From assembly GCA_965657085.1 (NCBI GenBank), contig CBFHND010000005.1, positions 62,001 to 126,000 on the forward strand: 64,000 nucleotides of DNA. Direction: 5' to 3'. Below the pieces are notes generated by a model. That model saw only the letters and a list, made by a program, of their open reading frames with translations. It made no database searches and was not told the origin of the DNA. The first letter of the stretch is position 1. Every line of letters starts with the position of its first letter. A program made the position numbers and the translations under genes. This document shows positions 34,899 through 43,672 of this stretch, piece after piece. The stretch is from CBFHND01 sp965657085 (lineage in GTDB: Bacteria; Pseudomonadota; Alphaproteobacteria; Rhodobacterales; Rhodobacteraceae).

Positions 34899-35545
34899 TG
34901 ACCGATGCAGGTGCATCGTATGGCCTTTGGCTTCTGGTCTTCATCAACTCGGCTGTCTTCATCATTTTTGCGTTCAGCTTTTTCAAGCCGCAAACGCCCC
35001 GAGACTGGCGGAGTTTCGGTGCATTCAGCGCCTTTGTCTTGGCACTGTTCACCGAAATGTACGGGTTCCCGTTGACGATCTTTGTGTTGTCCGGCTGGTT
35101 GCAATCCACCTGGCCGGACATCGACTGGCTAGCCCACGATAGCGGCCATCTGCCCGAAATGATGTTCGGCTGGAAATCGAACCCGCATTTCGGACCGTTC
35201 CACCTGCTGAGCTTCGCCCTGATCGGAGGGGGGTTCTGGCTGATCTCGGTGGCGTGGCACCATCTGTGGAATGCACAGCGGCAGGGCCGGTTGGCCGTCA
35301 CCGGGCCTTATGCAAGGATGAGGCATCCGCAATACGTGGGGTTCATTCTGGTCATGCTCGGATTTCTCGTTCAGTGGCCGACCATTCTGACACTGGCGAT
35401 GTTCCCGGTACTGGTCTGGATGTATGTGCGACTGGCGCGCAGCGAGGAGGCCGACACAAGCGCCCGTTTCGGACAGGTCTGGAACAGGTATGCAGTGACC
35501 GTTCCCGCCTTCATGCCGCAATTGCGCCAGGTCTCCATGCCATGA
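34895..35545 (+). CDS. ICMT/PEMT-like membrane methyltransferase
   Basis: A 216-residue inner-membrane protein with about five helices and the C-terminal SAM-binding signature of isoprenylcysteine methyltransferase-like proteins: GPYARMRHPQYVGFILVMLGF and the later SEEADTSARFGQVWNRYAVTVPAFMP. The substrate is unknown; in bacteria these could methylate lipids or small molecules. It is translationally coupled to the DUF2933 gene, a pairing I recall from other metal-resistance loci. Two start codons are adjacent (34895 and 34898). Confidence 0.82.
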   Translation: MMTDAGASYGLWLLVFINSAVFIIFAFSFFKPQTPRDWRSFGAFSAFVLALFTEMYGFPLTIFVLSGWLQSTWPDIDWLAHDSGHLPEMMFGWKSNPHFGPFHLLSFALIGGGFWLISVAWHHLWNAQRQGRLAVTGPYARMRHPQYVGFILVMLGFLVQWPTILTLAMFPVLVWMYVRLARSEEADTSARFGQVWNRYAVTVPAFMPQLRQVSMP

Positions 35546-35693
35546 ACACGGCGGTCTTGGCATTCGCTGGCGCGCCGCGGAAAATGTCGCTGCGGAATGA
35601 GAAACGTAGTGTGTGATTCATTTTTCGCACATAACCCGGCAGCATTTCGGCGCCAGAACTTTTTTCGGATGAAGGGCCTAATTTTGGCACTTG

Positions 35694-36791
35694 ATGACTG
35701 CCTGGGTGGATGACGATGCGCAAATCGCTCGCCTGACTGGCGCGCACAGAGTCGTTGTCCTCGGTGGTACTGGGGATGTTGGGAGGCGGCTTGTTCCCAT
35801 GCTCGCGACCTTCGGTCCCTGGGAAGTCTGGGCTGTCTCGAGGCGTGCTCACCTGAATGGACGGGAATTTGCAAACGCCCGTACGCTCAACCTGGACCTA
35901 GCTGGACCCGAGGCCGCCGGCGTTCTTCCCCGGGGGGGCATTTTCGTCAATCTCACCGAAGCCACGCCACCGGAACTGGTCGCAGAAATTCTTTCGAAAG
36001 GTGGCACGGTTCTCGATACGTCCGCGACGCCAGAATATGTCGATGCACTTGTCCGGGTTGCCGTGGGAAAGGTTGGGCTTCTCATTTCAGGCGTGGGAAC
36101 CGCGCCCGGAATCAGCACGCTAATAGGGGCAGATTTGGCAAGGGACCGAAGGGTCCGGGCACTCGATGTCGGACTTGAACTCGGGATGGGCCGCCACTAC
36201 GGCCCGGCGGCTTCGGAATGGTTCTTCCGGACCCTCGGAACATCCTACGGCGATCCCGGCTCCGGACGGGCTGTCAAGCCAGGCATGAACTTGCGCCGGT
36301 TCGTGTTCGAACCGACAAAGGCGCCGCGCACCGCGCTCGATATTGGCTTCCCCGATGTCCCCATGTTTCCTGCGGGACGAGAGGGACAAGTTCGGTATTA
36401 TCTGGCCGTGGATCCACCCTTTGTCACACGTCTTGTCGCAGTGGCACTATGGCTCGGGTTGGGCCCGTGGATAGCGAGACATGCCAAAGTGTTAGCGAAG
36501 CGCTTGCAGCGCTTGCCCGAGATCGGGCATAGCGGATCGCGGATTGTGGTCGCCGCGTTCGATCACAACAACAAACAGATTGCGTCGCACTTGTTCGAAG
36601 GAGGCGACCAGGCCGATTTGACGGCCGCGATGATCCTGTTGACCATTGATTCTGTCTGGTCAGGCGGTGCCGAACAGGGAGGGGCACAATCCATTGTGAA
36701 TTATCTGGACCTCGAACAGGCCTTGAGAGGCCTCCAGCGCCATTTTTCCGATGGGACGATTACGATGGACGGAAAAAAATATCCATATTGA
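35694..36791 (+). CDS. saccharopine dehydrogenase-like NAD(P)-binding protein
   Basis: A 365-residue oxidoreductase-like protein. The N-terminal Rossmann motif is VVVLGGTGDVGRRLVPML (about 20-37), followed by SRRAHLNG and a catalytic-like middle region (GVGTAPGISTLIGADLA, ELGMGRHYGPAASEW). It resembles bacterial saccharopine-dehydrogenase-like proteins of unknown substrate. The ATG at 35694 is used; a TTG precedes it directly. It lies between the methyltransferase gene and a broken permease and overlaps the latter's open frame by 4 bases. Confidence 0.75.
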   Translation: MTAWVDDDAQIARLTGAHRVVVLGGTGDVGRRLVPMLATFGPWEVWAVSRRAHLNGREFANARTLNLDLAGPEAAGVLPRGGIFVNLTEATPPELVAEILSKGGTVLDTSATPEYVDALVRVAVGKVGLLISGVGTAPGISTLIGADLARDRRVRALDVGLELGMGRHYGPAASEWFFRTLGTSYGDPGSGRAVKPGMNLRRFVFEPTKAPRTALDIGFPDVPMFPAGREGQVRYYLAVDPPFVTRLVAVALWLGLGPWIARHAKVLAKRLQRLPEIGHSGSRIVVAAFDHNNKQIASHLFEGGDQADLTAAMILLTIDSVWSGGAEQGGAQSIVNYLDLEQALRGLQRHFSDGTITMDGKKYPY

Positions 36792-37758
36792 TACAAAAGA
36801 AATGCGAGGCAATGGATGCAGCACAATCACAACGGAGATGCCTACAAAGAAATTCGATAACGCTCGGCGGCGCCGGCGCTGCGGGAGCGGCGTTTCTGAT
36901 GGCGCTCAGCATGGTGGTTGCGGAAAGCCTCGTGGCACGGACATTTGCCACCTACGTCCTGCGACCTTTCGATATCACCAGCGGACCACTCATCCCTATT
37001 CTGACGGTTGCGGTGATCGTTTTCGCGTTTCTTGCCAATGTCGCAGGCAACCGCTCTGTCGGGCTGTTTTCGCTGATCATGGCGGCAATCAAGATCGGCG
37101 CCATCGCTCTCTTTGGTATTGCCGCTCTGTGGTCGAGCGGATTTCAGTTCGCCGCGGCATCACAGACGGCCGAGACATCAGGGATCGTGGGGTTCATTGC
37201 CTCCGTCGCGCTGGCCATCCTTGCGTTCAAGGGGTTCACGACCATGACCAACAGCGGCGGCGAGATCACCGATCCCCACCACAACCGGGGCCGCACCATC
37301 ATGATCTCCATCGCGATCTGCGTGGTTGTCTACCTGCTTGTCGCCTTCGGCGTCGACGCGAGCCTCACCATCGACGAGATCATTGCCGCGCGTGACTATT
37401 CGCTGGCAGGATCCAGCGCCACATGTTGGTCTATACGGTGATGATCGCCTCGACATTCGCTGTGTTCTTCGATCTGGGCCGGATCGCCTCGTTGGGCGCG
37501 TTTTTCTATCTCATCATGGATATGGTCGTACATTGGGGCGTCTTCCGGTTCAGGCGGAAGGAGATCGGTGCGGCGGCTCCTGTGTTGCTCCTGGCACTCG
37601 CATTCGATGCGGTCGTGCTGGCGGCCTTCACCGCTATGAAGCTGCAAAGAGATCCGGCCATCGTGCTCTATGCCGCCGTCGGCATTACTGCGGTCTTCAT
37701 ACCTGAACGGCTGTATCTATCTCGCTGGCTGGCGCCGCAGGGTGCTCACGACCACTGA
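36788..37758 (+). pseudogene. APC-family amino acid permease, N-terminally and internally deleted
   Basis: Two frames carry parts of one permease. The first (36788-37441) joins at about residue 25 into helices such as FLMALSMVVAESLVART and GFTTMTNSGGEITDP; the second, in another frame (37423-37758), resumes with LVYTVMIASTFAVFFDLGRI to the C-terminus. From recalled family members, the N-terminal helices and about 50 residues around position 205-210 are missing, and the frame shifts at about 37420. It cannot make a working transporter. Confidence 0.8.
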
Positions 37759-37868
37759 TGCAAGAGGTTGTTCGTAATTTGGCATGGGATGCGATGCAAA
37801 GGTATCAGATAACAAGAAGATCAAGTGAGGAAGTGGTCAACCCGATCGAAGACGCGCAAGTTGTGATG

Positions 37869-39983
37869 TCACTCCGACGCGAGACTGCGCACAGAAGCTG
37901 TGTCGAGTGCGTCAACAACTGCCTGTGGCGTTAGAATCTCCGGGAGAGCAATACCGGAAGGAGCCGCCGGCCCGAAGACGATGTTGAATGGGATACCGTA
38001 GCGGTCATACCGCTCCAGAAATCGCGCAATGCTGTCATCTGGTCGGGTCCAATCTGCTTGCATGGCGATCACGGAACCGTCGTGCAACCGCGCACGCACC
38101 GGATCCCTGTCGAGCACGAAAGATTTGTTGGCTTTGCAGGTCAGACACCAATCCGCAGTCACATCGACGAATACCGTCTCGCCTTCAGAGACGCGGCGCG
38201 CGATGCTGAGGGGTTCGAAATCCTGCCAATGAGACATCTCGTCCACCGCAGCTGTTGTGCGGTCAGGTGTTGATATGATCCATGCCCCGAATACTGCCAG
38301 AAGAACGCAGGCGCTGAGAATCGCGCGCTGCAGCCATCGACTTGCCTGTGGGATAGATGCCGCGACGATGAACGCAGCTGTAAGTGCCGAGATAAAGGCG
38401 GCCACGCGCCCACCGGCCACACCGACGAGAACGAACAAGAGCCAAGCGGCTGTTGCAAGCAACAGACCTCCCAGAAGGATCCTGACCAGAAGCATCCATC
38501 GCCCTGGCCGGGGCAGCCGCGTGACCAACTCGGGACGTGCGGCGATGACGAGGTAGGGGAGGGCCAGTCCAAGACCGAGCGCGGTAAATATCACCATCAC
38601 GTCCAGTGGTGTGCCCGCGAGCGCAAAGGTGATCGCAGTGCCGAGGAACGGGGCGGAACACGGCGTGGCAAGAATGGCCGCAAGTAGTCCGGTGCCGAAA
38701 TCTGAAATGTATCCGGATCTGGCACTGCTGGCACCAAGACGGTTCTGCAGAGCTGCGGGCAAGGATATTTCGAATGCCCCGAAGAGATTGGCGGCAAAGA
38801 CAGCGATGACCATGAACATAAGCGTCACGAAGACCGGATTTTGGAACTGCATACCCCAGCCGATGGATACACCGATCCATTGAAGAAACAGCAAAACAGC
38901 CGCAAGCGCCCAGACAAAAGCCAGCACCCCCAAGGCTGAAAACAGGAAGCCGTTGCGCGTCACTTGCCGAGACCGACCAGTAGCCTTCAAAACGGAAGTG
39001 AGCTTGATCGATAGAACGGGCAACACGCAAGGCATGACATTCAGGATCAGACCACCGAGAAAGGCGATGGCGGCCACCGCCAAGACCTTCAGTACATTCG
39101 TTGAAGGGTTCGCGTTCGAAAACGGTGGGGGAGGGGGCTCTGAAGTGAGCGTGACCGGTGTCGTGATTGCACGAGCCGTGTCCGTGATCGTCACCGTCGG
39201 CTCTGCGTGATCATCGGTCCAGGCGTTGATCGGGATTTGTGCCCAGAGTTCCGTTCTATCGCGATCCAACCGAACGTCTGGTTTGCCGAAGGTCACAAGC
39301 GGTCCGAATTCCGGGAATAGGTCGACCTCACTGAACGGTGTATCGCTCGTTGCCAAAATGAAAAGAGCGGACGCACCCGCATCAAGGGCAGCGACCGATA
39401 TCTTTATGTCGCTGTCTTCAGGCGCGGCGGGAACACGACTGGCATAGGTGGCAATCTGGCCCGCCGAGTCCGTATCGATCCCGACGCCTTGTGGTAGGGC
39501 GAGTGAGAGTTCGAAGTCGTGGGGCACACAGACAGTCGAACATGTCAGCAAGGACACGCGGGCACGCAGTTCCAAAGGGTTGCCAGCGTCTTCAAGTCTC
39601 GCGCGGATTGGCAAGACAACCTGATTGGAGTAGCCGAAGTTCTCGATCCCGAAGGCCTCGAAGCGTTCCGGCGCAGGCCAGAGGAGCTCCGCGGATTTCA
39701 GATTGGTCGAACCTGACCAGTTGATCTCGGGTGCCAAGCCAACCTCGCCGGGCGTGCGCCAGTATCCCTTCCAGCCCTCGCCGTACTCCAGGGCCAATCC
39801 AAGTGAAACGGAGGTGGCACCTGGTGCAATACCGTCTTCGGCCGAGATCAGACGCGCCGTGACAGCAGGGTTCGAAAAGCTCTCGGATTCGGCAGCCTTG
39901 GCGGCATCAGATAGGAAGACGCCTACGCAACCGAGAAGAAGGAGCAGAAGCCACGCCCCAAGGTGAGAAACCCGGGCCGTCAT
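37869..39983 (-). CDS. scsB: DsbD/ScsB-type thiol:disulfide interchange protein
   Basis: An inner-membrane protein of 704 residues (708 if GTG at 39995 is used) that moves electrons from cytoplasmic thioredoxin to the periplasm. From the longer start: signal (about 10-34); an ScsB-type periplasmic domain with C152/C156 (LLTCSTVC); membrane helices with C323 (NVMPCVLPVL) and C446 (LATPCSAPFLG); and a C-terminal thioredoxin domain with C617/C620 (DWCLTCK). ScsB is named for suppression of copper sensitivity, which fits the flanking rhodanese, CusF and CopAB genes. The symbol is by family. Confidence 0.88.
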   Translation of the reverse strand: MTARVSHLGAWLLLLLLGCVGVFLSDAAKAAESESFSNPAVTARLISAEDGIAPGATSVSLGLALEYGEGWKGYWRTPGEVGLAPEINWSGSTNLKSAELLWPAPERFEAFGIENFGYSNQVVLPIRARLEDAGNPLELRARVSLLTCSTVCVPHDFELSLALPQGVGIDTDSAGQIATYASRVPAAPEDSDIKISVAALDAGASALFILATSDTPFSEVDLFPEFGPLVTFGKPDVRLDRDRTELWAQIPINAWTDDHAEPTVTITDTARAITTPVTLTSEPPPPPFSNANPSTNVLKVLAVAAIAFLGGLILNVMPCVLPVLSIKLTSVLKATGRSRQVTRNGFLFSALGVLAFVWALAAVLLFLQWIGVSIGWGMQFQNPVFVTLMFMVIAVFAANLFGAFEISLPAALQNRLGASSARSGYISDFGTGLLAAILATPCSAPFLGTAITFALAGTPLDVMVIFTALGLGLALPYLVIAARPELVTRLPRPGRWMLLVRILLGGLLLATAAWLLFVLVGVAGGRVAAFISALTAAFIVAASIPQASRWLQRAILSACVLLAVFGAWIISTPDRTTAAVDEMSHWQDFEPLSIARRVSEGETVFVDVTADWCLTCKANKSFVLDRDPVRARLHDGSVIAMQADWTRPDDSIARFLERYDRYGIPFNIVFGPAAPSGIALPEILTPQAVVDALDTASVRSLASE

Positions 39984-39999
39984 TTGGGTGTGCACGCGG

Positions 40000-40455
40000 T
40001 CAACGCAGAGCGCCAGGCAGGCTAGCCAAGGCTGCTTCCAGATCCGTCATGGGCAATCCGCGTGCGATCCAGCCTGGCCCCTCCGGTGATCCCAGCATGC
40101 CTTCGGGGACATCGATGAAGCCCGCATAGCCGGCGCCTTTCAATGCGCTCAAAAGACGGCCGCTGCGCCCGCCGGCGGCGCAGATCAGCGCAATGGGTTT
40201 TTCGCCTGAAAAATCGCGCGCAGCGAACAATCGCGGCTCGAACCCGGGTTCATGCATGCTGATCGGCCATGCTTCTTTTGCGACGCCCGTTTCCACCCAT
40301 TCGGGGCGCGATCGAACATCAATCAGGGAAATCCAGTTCTGCGCCAATGCGTCGGCCGCCTCGGCAGCCGACAAGATCTCGGGCGTCGCGGCCGCAACGA
40401 CCTGCAGCCCCATGACCCACGAGGGTGCAAGCAGGATAAAGCACCGCCTATCCAT
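40000..40455 (-). CDS. exported rhodanese-like protein
   Basis: A 151-residue protein with an N-terminal signal (about 1-23) and one rhodanese domain. The active-site loop is ICAAGGRSGR with C92 as the probable persulfide cysteine, and the CH2A-like motif LIDVRSRPEW precedes it. A periplasmic sulfurtransferase or thiol protein beside an ScsB-type reductase is a natural pair: ScsB could keep C92 reduced. The stop lies a few bases before the scsB start, so the two are cotranscribed. Confidence 0.85.
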   Translation of the reverse strand: MDRRCFILLAPSWVMGLQVVAAATPEILSAAEAADALAQNWISLIDVRSRPEWVETGVAKEAWPISMHEPGFEPRLFAARDFSGEKPIALICAAGGRSGRLLSALKGAGYAGFIDVPEGMLGSPEGPGWIARGLPMTDLEAALASLPGALR

Positions 40456-40524
40456 ATTGCCTCCACAGTCGATTGACGAAAAACGCCATTGGGATCTGGG
40501 TAGAAGTGGGGCTCAGACCACCAC

Positions 40525-40587
40525 AAAATTCCAGGGCCGCGTTCATTATGTGTCCTGACGTAAGTCTGAAGAATGAAGGCCCTGGAA
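40525..40587 (-). terminator. long-loop hairpin after cusF
   Basis: On the minus strand a 10-base stem (TTCCAGGGCC at 40587-40578, GGCCCTGGAA at 40538-40529) is followed by TTTT at 40528-40525. The 39-base loop itself has an inner TTCATT/AATGAA pairing. It lies 14 bases after the cusF stop and would separate cusF from the rhodanese gene. Confidence 0.55.
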
Positions 40588-40601
40588 CCTTAACATGACA
40601 T

Positions 40602-40889
40602 CTATTGCTTCATCATTTCGGTTACGATGTACTTTCCGTTGACTTGCTCAACGACAAAGTGGATTTTGGTGCCCTTACGCAGACCTTTCATCATGGAAGG
40701 TTTCGCAACGGCATAACCCATTTCCATGGCTGGCATGTTGATGTTTTCGAGCGGGCCGTGGTTGATGGTCACAACATTTGATTTGCGATCCAGATTGGTG
40801 ACAGTGCCCATCGACATGTCATGGCCTTCGCCCGCAAAGGCAATTGTTGAAGCGACTGCCAAGGCCGCCGAGAGTGAGAGAATTTTCAT
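40602..40889 (-). CDS. cusF: periplasmic copper chaperone CusF
   Basis: A 95-residue protein: signal (about 1-19), then the CusF beta-barrel. Cu(I)/Ag(I) ligands by comparison with E. coli CusF are H44, M55 and M57 in TINHGPLENINMPAMEM; the cation-pi tryptophan of E. coli is M52 here. The fusion protein at 23954 has the same change. AAAGGAG precedes the ATG by 9 bases. It is divergent from the small secreted protein and copA. Confidence 0.92.
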   Translation of the reverse strand: MKILSLSAALAVASTIAFAGEGHDMSMGTVTNLDRKSNVVTINHGPLENINMPAMEMGYAVAKPSMMKGLRKGTKIHFVVEQVNGKYIVTEMMKQ

Positions 40890-41241
40890 GTTTAGTTTGC
40901 TCCTTTATGAGGCACTGGGTCGGTTGTAGATCGAGGTTTTCGCGGTTTCAAAGTAGGAAAGCTTTGAGTTTTAGCCGCAAAATACCGACGGAAGTTCTTC
41001 CTGACTTTCGGGCCTAGCCTGACGGCTATTTTCCCACTGCCAGTGTGGCCAACGCTGATATTTTTGACTTAAAAGTCCTGTGCTTTGCTCAGCTCTGATC
41101 CGAGATTACCTCACATTGGTAGAGCTAAAAATCTCAAACAAATCAATACTACTAGGGTATTTTGAATTGTATCAATTTGTAAAGTTTACAACGACGAGCG
41201 CGCCGAATATCTATCAGCCAAAGGACTTGAGAAAGAGAGCC
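40890..41241. other. divergent intergenic region between cusF and the copA-side genes
   Basis: This 352-base AT-rich stretch has no convincing gene. It should hold promoters for both directions. A perfect 15-base dyad and a 17-base element shared with 20313 lie at 41168-41191. An open frame beginning at 41080 runs in phase into the 41242 gene but lacks protein-like sequence. Confidence 0.6.
41168..41191 (+). promoter_or_regulatory. candidate operator upstream of the small protein and copA
   Basis: TGTATCAATTTGTAAAG (41168-41184) matches the element at 20313 in 15 of 17 bases. Its right half is part of a perfect palindrome, TTGTAAA-G-TTTACAA (41177-41191), and TTGTA repeats at a 10-base step. 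The site is 51 bases before the ATG at 41242, in promoter position. The regulator is not identified in this window; no CopR/CusR-type gene is present. Confidence 0.5.
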
Positions 41242-41586
41242 ATGCGGTCTGCAACCATATCCAATGTGATCGGCCTTTTATCGCTCGCGCTTTTAGTATT
41301 GTCGGTCGTACCAACTGCGTCTGTTGCAGTTGGGCTCGATCATGTGGCGTCCAACGAGGTCTGCGCGGAGTCGCGTTCGGGGGATGCTTTTCTGTTCGCT
41401 GATCAGAACGATCATCACCACGCCAATTGCTTTGGATTGATGGCTCATTGCTTGATTACGTCCACAACGCCAGTGACGCTCAGCGCGCCCCGTTCGGAGC
41501 CATCCTCGGGAGCCCCAAAGGTTGAATCACTACAACTGGCCGAGAGTCGTGTGTTGGAGGTGAAATCGCCTCCTCCGCGTTTCTGA
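41242..41586 (+). CDS. small secreted Cys/His protein with C-terminal Pro-Pro-Arg motif (copy 3)
   Basis: A 114-residue protein: signal (about 8-30), a middle with C41, the run DHHHANC (H58-H60, C63) and AHC (H69, C70), and the end KSPPPRF. It has the same design as the products at 12650 and 20376 although overall identity is low. It immediately precedes copA (182 bases), as CopL-like leader proteins do in other bacteria. Metal binding or control of copA expression is inference. GAAAGAGAG lies just before the ATG. Confidence 0.6.
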   Translation: MRSATISNVIGLLSLALLVLSVVPTASVAVGLDHVASNEVCAESRSGDAFLFADQNDHHHANCFGLMAHCLITSTTPVTLSAPRSEPSSGAPKVESLQLAESRVLEVKSPPPRF

Positions 41587-41768
41587 ATACTTTCCCCTTT
41601 CTCAGATGTTGCCGTGCGTACAAGTGTCTTTGAACAGCACTTTGGCCATGCATCTGCGCAGTGCCGGTTACCGGTAGGCCATTTCCAACATCTCGATGAA
41701 TCCACTCGGCCATGCTGATGACCTTCAGCTTGGCAAACTCCAACAATTTGACCACTAAGGAGAAGAGA

Positions 41769-43646
41769 ATGCGTCTCTTTAACGCCAATTTCCTAGCACG
41801 CTCAGACACTGCTCTGAGCACATCGGAGCATATGTCGGGTAGCCTTTCCCGGCGACAATTCGGTTTGGCTGCAGCAGCGGCTCTCGCAATGCCATCTGCT
41901 TTGCAGGCTCATCAAAACCCGAAGATTACATCCAAGGGATCGTATGACATTACTGTCGATCGGGTACGGATCGATACAGGCGACTTCCGTAAGACGGGTG
42001 TCGGTTACAACAATAGCCAGTTCCCGACCGTCCTCCGTTTTAAGGAGGGTGAAGAAGTCACAATCAACGTGACCAATAATCTCAACGAGACCACCTCAAT
42101 TCACTGGCATGGATTGATCCTGCCATTTAGACAAGATGGCGTTCCTGGGATCAGCTTCAACGGAATCGCTCCTGGCGAGACCTTCACCTATCGGTTTCCA
42201 ATCACACAAGCTGGCACGTACTGGTTCCACAGCCATTCTGGGTTCCAAGAGCCCGATGGTGCCTATGGAGCCATTGTAATCGAACCCCGCGGAGGTGAGC
42301 AAATCCGATCGGACCGTGACTATGTCGTCCAATTGGCAGACAAACACCCACACTCCGGCAAGAAAATCATGCGTAACCTCAAGCGTATGCCAGATTACTA
42401 CAACAGGTCGCAGCGCACACTTCAGACACTCATAAAGGATACTCGTCAAGATAGCCTTCAAGCCGCTCTCAGGGAGCGCGGTATGTGGGGCAGAATGCGC
42501 ATGATGCCAACCGACATTGAAGATGTCCAAGGCTTCACTGCTTTGATTAACGGTCAAAGCACATCTCAGAATTGGACAGGTCTGTTCCGTCCGGGTGAGA
42601 AAGTACGCCTTCGGATCATCAATGCATCAGCCATGACATATTTCGACCTGCGCATACCGGGTTTGAAGATGACAGTCGTTCAGGCCGATGGAAACGATGT
42701 GAAACCGATAAAGGTCGACGAGTTGCGGGTTGCCGTAGCAGAGACCTACGACATCGTAGTGCAACCGCGCGAGAACAAGGCCTATAGCATTATCGCCGAG
42801 TCGATGGGCCGAACTGGCTTGGTACGAGGAACCCTGACTCCAAGAGAAGGAATGGCTGGTCCCGTCCCTGCACTCAGAGCAAAGCCGCTACTCACCATGG
42901 CCGACATGGGCGGTATGATGCACGGCATGGGCATGGGTGATCACGTCATGCAAAACATGGCCGGTATGGATCACTCCAACATGGCCGGCATGGAACAACC
43001 CAAAATGGCCGGCATGGATCACTCCAACATGGCTGGCATGGATCACTCCAACATGGCCGGTATGGATCACTCCAACATGGCCGGTATGGATCAATCCAAC
43101 ATGGCCGGTATGGATCACTCCAACATGGCTGGCATGGATCACTCCAAAATGGCAGGATCGGGAAGCGGCGACGCATTCTATGCTGACGGTAGTGGCATAA
43201 TTCCTAAGGCGTATAACGGCGGAAAATTCTTGTCTTATTCAGATCTGACGGCAGCGCGTCCGCGGTATCGCTATCGGGCACCGTCGCGGACCATTGAGCT
43301 ACGTTTGACCGGCAACATGGAGCGTTACATCTGGTCGATCAACGACGTGAAATTCAATGACGCTGATCCGATTGTGCTCAATTATGGTGAAAGGGTCCGT
43401 ATACGCTTCATCAACGAAACAATGATGGCGCATCCAATGCACCTGCATGGCCTTTGGTCACTGCTTGACGTTGGCAAGAAGGGGCGGAACCCCATCAAAC
43501 ATACAGTCAACGTCAATCCTGCCACGACTGTGGATATGGATGTAGAGGTCGATGAGCCTGGGCAATGGGCGTTCCACTGCCATCTTTCGTATCACGCCGA
43601 TGCGGGCATGTTCCGCAAGGTTGTTGTCAATGGCGGCTCAGCCTGA
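41769..43646 (+). CDS. copA: copper-resistance multicopper oxidase CopA
   Basis: A 625-residue periplasmic oxidase of the CopA/PcoA family. Signal: Tat motif SRRQFGLAAAAAL at 27-39. Copper ligands: HWH (112-114), HSH (154-156), HPMHLHG (555-561) and HCHLSYHADAGM (603-614). Between the second and third cupredoxin regions a Met/His segment includes eight tandem MAGMDHSN-type units (397-460), which would bind many Cu ions. The ATG at 41769 follows AAGGAGAAGAG; an in-frame start at 41712 has no such site. CopB is encoded 26 bases downstream. Confidence 0.95.
   Translation: MRLFNANFLARSDTALSTSEHMSGSLSRRQFGLAAAAALAMPSALQAHQNPKITSKGSYDITVDRVRIDTGDFRKTGVGYNNSQFPTVLRFKEGEEVTINVTNNLNETTSIHWHGLILPFRQDGVPGISFNGIAPGETFTYRFPITQAGTYWFHSHSGFQEPDGAYGAIVIEPRGGEQIRSDRDYVVQLADKHPHSGKKIMRNLKRMPDYYNRSQRTLQTLIKDTRQDSLQAALRERGMWGRMRMMPTDIEDVQGFTALINGQSTSQNWTGLFRPGEKVRLRIINASAMTYFDLRIPGLKMTVVQADGNDVKPIKVDELRVAVAETYDIVVQPRENKAYSIIAESMGRTGLVRGTLTPREGMAGPVPALRAKPLLTMADMGGMMHGMGMGDHVMQNMAGMDHSNMAGMEQPKMAGMDHSNMAGMDHSNMAGMDHSNMAGMDQSNMAGMDHSNMAGMDHSKMAGSGSGDAFYADGSGIIPKAYNGGKFLSYSDLTAARPRYRYRAPSRTIELRLTGNMERYIWSINDVKFNDADPIVLNYGERVRIRFINETMMAHPMHLHGLWSLLDVGKKGRNPIKHTVNVNPATTVDMDVEVDEPGQWAFHCHLSYHADAGMFRKVVVNGGSA
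42957..43148 (+). repeat. eight tandem 24-base repeats in copA
   Basis: Exactly eight 24-base units fill 192 bases, each coding MAGM followed by DHSN, EQPK, DQSN or DHSK. The unit supplies two Met and one His per eight residues, the pattern of Cu(I)/Cu(II) storage segments of CopA/PcoA. High nucleotide identity between units makes length change by slippage likely. Confidence 0.95.
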
Positions 43647-43672
43647 TTTTCGCGACAGAATAGGAATGTAAA

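Noticed and set aside
35542..35616. A 24-codon frame overlapping the ICMT-like gene's stop by ATGA.
   Set aside because: No protein-like features and no conserved context; overlap alone is weak evidence.
42957..43148. 24-base tandem repeats that could be taken for a CRISPR or VNTR outside genes.
   Set aside because: They lie inside copA and encode Met/His units without spacers.
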